Of a stretch of 6,886 bases of DNA, positions 6,653 through 6,886 are shown piece after piece. Positions within the stretch are counted from its first letter, which is position 1. Each line of letters starts with the position of its first letter. The notes under the pieces are model-generated. The model ran no database searches and had not been told where the DNA came from. It worked only from the letters and a program-made list of their open reading frames with translations. A program made the position numbers and the translations under genes. This DNA is from Acinetobacter sp. (GTDB lineage Bacteria; Pseudomonadota; Gammaproteobacteria; Pseudomonadales; Moraxellaceae), in NCBI GenBank assembly GCA_008017255.1, contig SSHD01000071.1, positions 1 to 6,886 of the forward strand, in the 5' to 3' direction.

Positions 6653-6771
6653 TGATCCGTTTTATCGAATACCCAACCACCGATAGCTGCGACAGCTCCG
6701 ATAGCCATGAGAGCCATTGACCAGGTCTTGGTTTTGGCTGGTACTTGAAATTGAAGTTTATCTTGTGCCAT
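6583..6771 (-). CDS. ActF-like quinol:cytochrome c oxidoreductase subunit, N-terminal fragment
   Basis: The 62-codon frame starts at the ATG at 6771 and contains a membrane helix (~17-35, SMALMAIGAVAAIGGWVF). Then comes HHQYWWANLLI (40-50), which resembles the His...Trp-Ala-Asn-Leu-Leu stretch after the first helix of ActF. ActF is an integral-membrane subunit of alternative complex III in Bacteroidota. Residues after ~51 (to the stop at 6583) are only the complement of the integrase gene, so the genuine coding part probably ends near 6620; complete ActF is several hundred residues. The start is preceded by AT-rich sequence (TTTGTAAATT) without a Shine-Dalgarno motif, as is usual in Bacteroidota. 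The family call comes from remembered motif patterns and is moderate. An unrelated small membrane protein is the alternative. Confidence 0.5.
   Translation of the reverse strand: MAQDKLQFQVPAKTKTWSMALMAIGAVAAIGGWVFDKTDHHQYWWANLLISSLQGSSTSNDL
6638..6651. repeat. Perfect 14-bp palindrome at the integrase/ActF-like junction
   Basis: CACCAATATTGGTG is self-complementary. It is read as HQYW by the integrase frame and as HQYWW by the opposite ActF-like frame. It sits where the two coding signals meet and is a plausible point for a false assembly join or for illegitimate recombination. Confidence 0.6.
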
Positions 6772-6807
6772 AATTTACAAAGGCCGATTTGTAATTCTAT
6801 TCTTAAA

Positions 6808-6886
6808 TTAATTCTGAGTCGTATCCGCTGCAGTTGTTGCTTCCGAAGCCTTCACAACAAGCATATCATTTGCATCGAATTCAGGC
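6808..6886 (-). CDS. C-terminal end of an unidentified gene upstream of the ActF-like ORF
   Basis: An open frame enters at the right edge and ends with TAA at 6810-6808. It encodes 25 visible residues (PEFDANDMLVVKASEATTAADTTQN) that look like an Ala/Thr-rich protein tail. It lies 36 bases upstream of the ActF-like start on the same strand. In the usual actABCDEF order the gene before actF is actE, a cytochrome c subunit, so that is the best guess by position. The fragment has no diagnostic motif, and it could also be a chance frame. Confidence 0.35.
   Translation of the reverse strand, partial: PEFDANDMLVVKASEATTAADTTQN

Overview
The window reads as a gammaproteobacterial chromosome segment, most likely Acinetobacter or a close relative. 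This rests on the protein character of MacA, MacB, TcdA and DusA, the moderate-to-low GC content, and a tyrosine integrase beside the 5' end of dusA. No database search was possible, so the genus is an inference. The last ~240 bases look different in origin and resemble a Bacteroidota alternative complex III locus.

Layout: positions 1-2659 (minus strand) hold macB, cut by the left window edge, and macA. These encode the inner-membrane ABC transporter and periplasmic adaptor of a MacAB-TolC-type tripartite exporter. macA is promoter-proximal, and the two genes are separated by a single base. Divergent from macA is tcdA (2866-3642, plus), the E1-like ATP-dependent enzyme that cyclises t6A37 of tRNA to ct6A. 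Convergent with tcdA is a small gene (3673-4158, minus) for a 161-residue protein. It looks like a papain-fold (NlpC/P60- or CHAP-like) peptidoglycan amidase of the kind used as an antibacterial effector, but it has no signal peptide and no visible immunity partner. A ~490-bp AT-rich gene-free stretch follows (4159-4647). It carries a match to the invariant halves of the CRP/Vfr consensus and a 14-bp palindrome. Next is dusA (4648-5664, minus), a tRNA-dihydrouridine synthase.

From about 5665 rightward the sequence looks like the end of an integrated element. A ~130-bp spacer full of short repeats leads into a divergent tyrosine integrase gene (5798-6652, plus). This is the layout of known dusA-associated integrases, which insert at the 5' end of dusA. 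The integrase ORF stops before its His-x-x-Arg box and nucleophilic tyrosine. Its coding signal ends at or near a perfect 14-bp palindrome (6638-6651). Beyond that, on the minus strand, lie the N-terminal ~50 codons of an ActF-like quinol:cytochrome c oxidoreductase subunit, and behind it the last 25 codons of another gene.

The tRNA-modification genes (tcdA, dusA) and the macAB operon look intact and functional where visible. The integrase and the ActF-like ORF each appear broken by the junction between them. That junction is either an assembly chimera or a real recombination scar.
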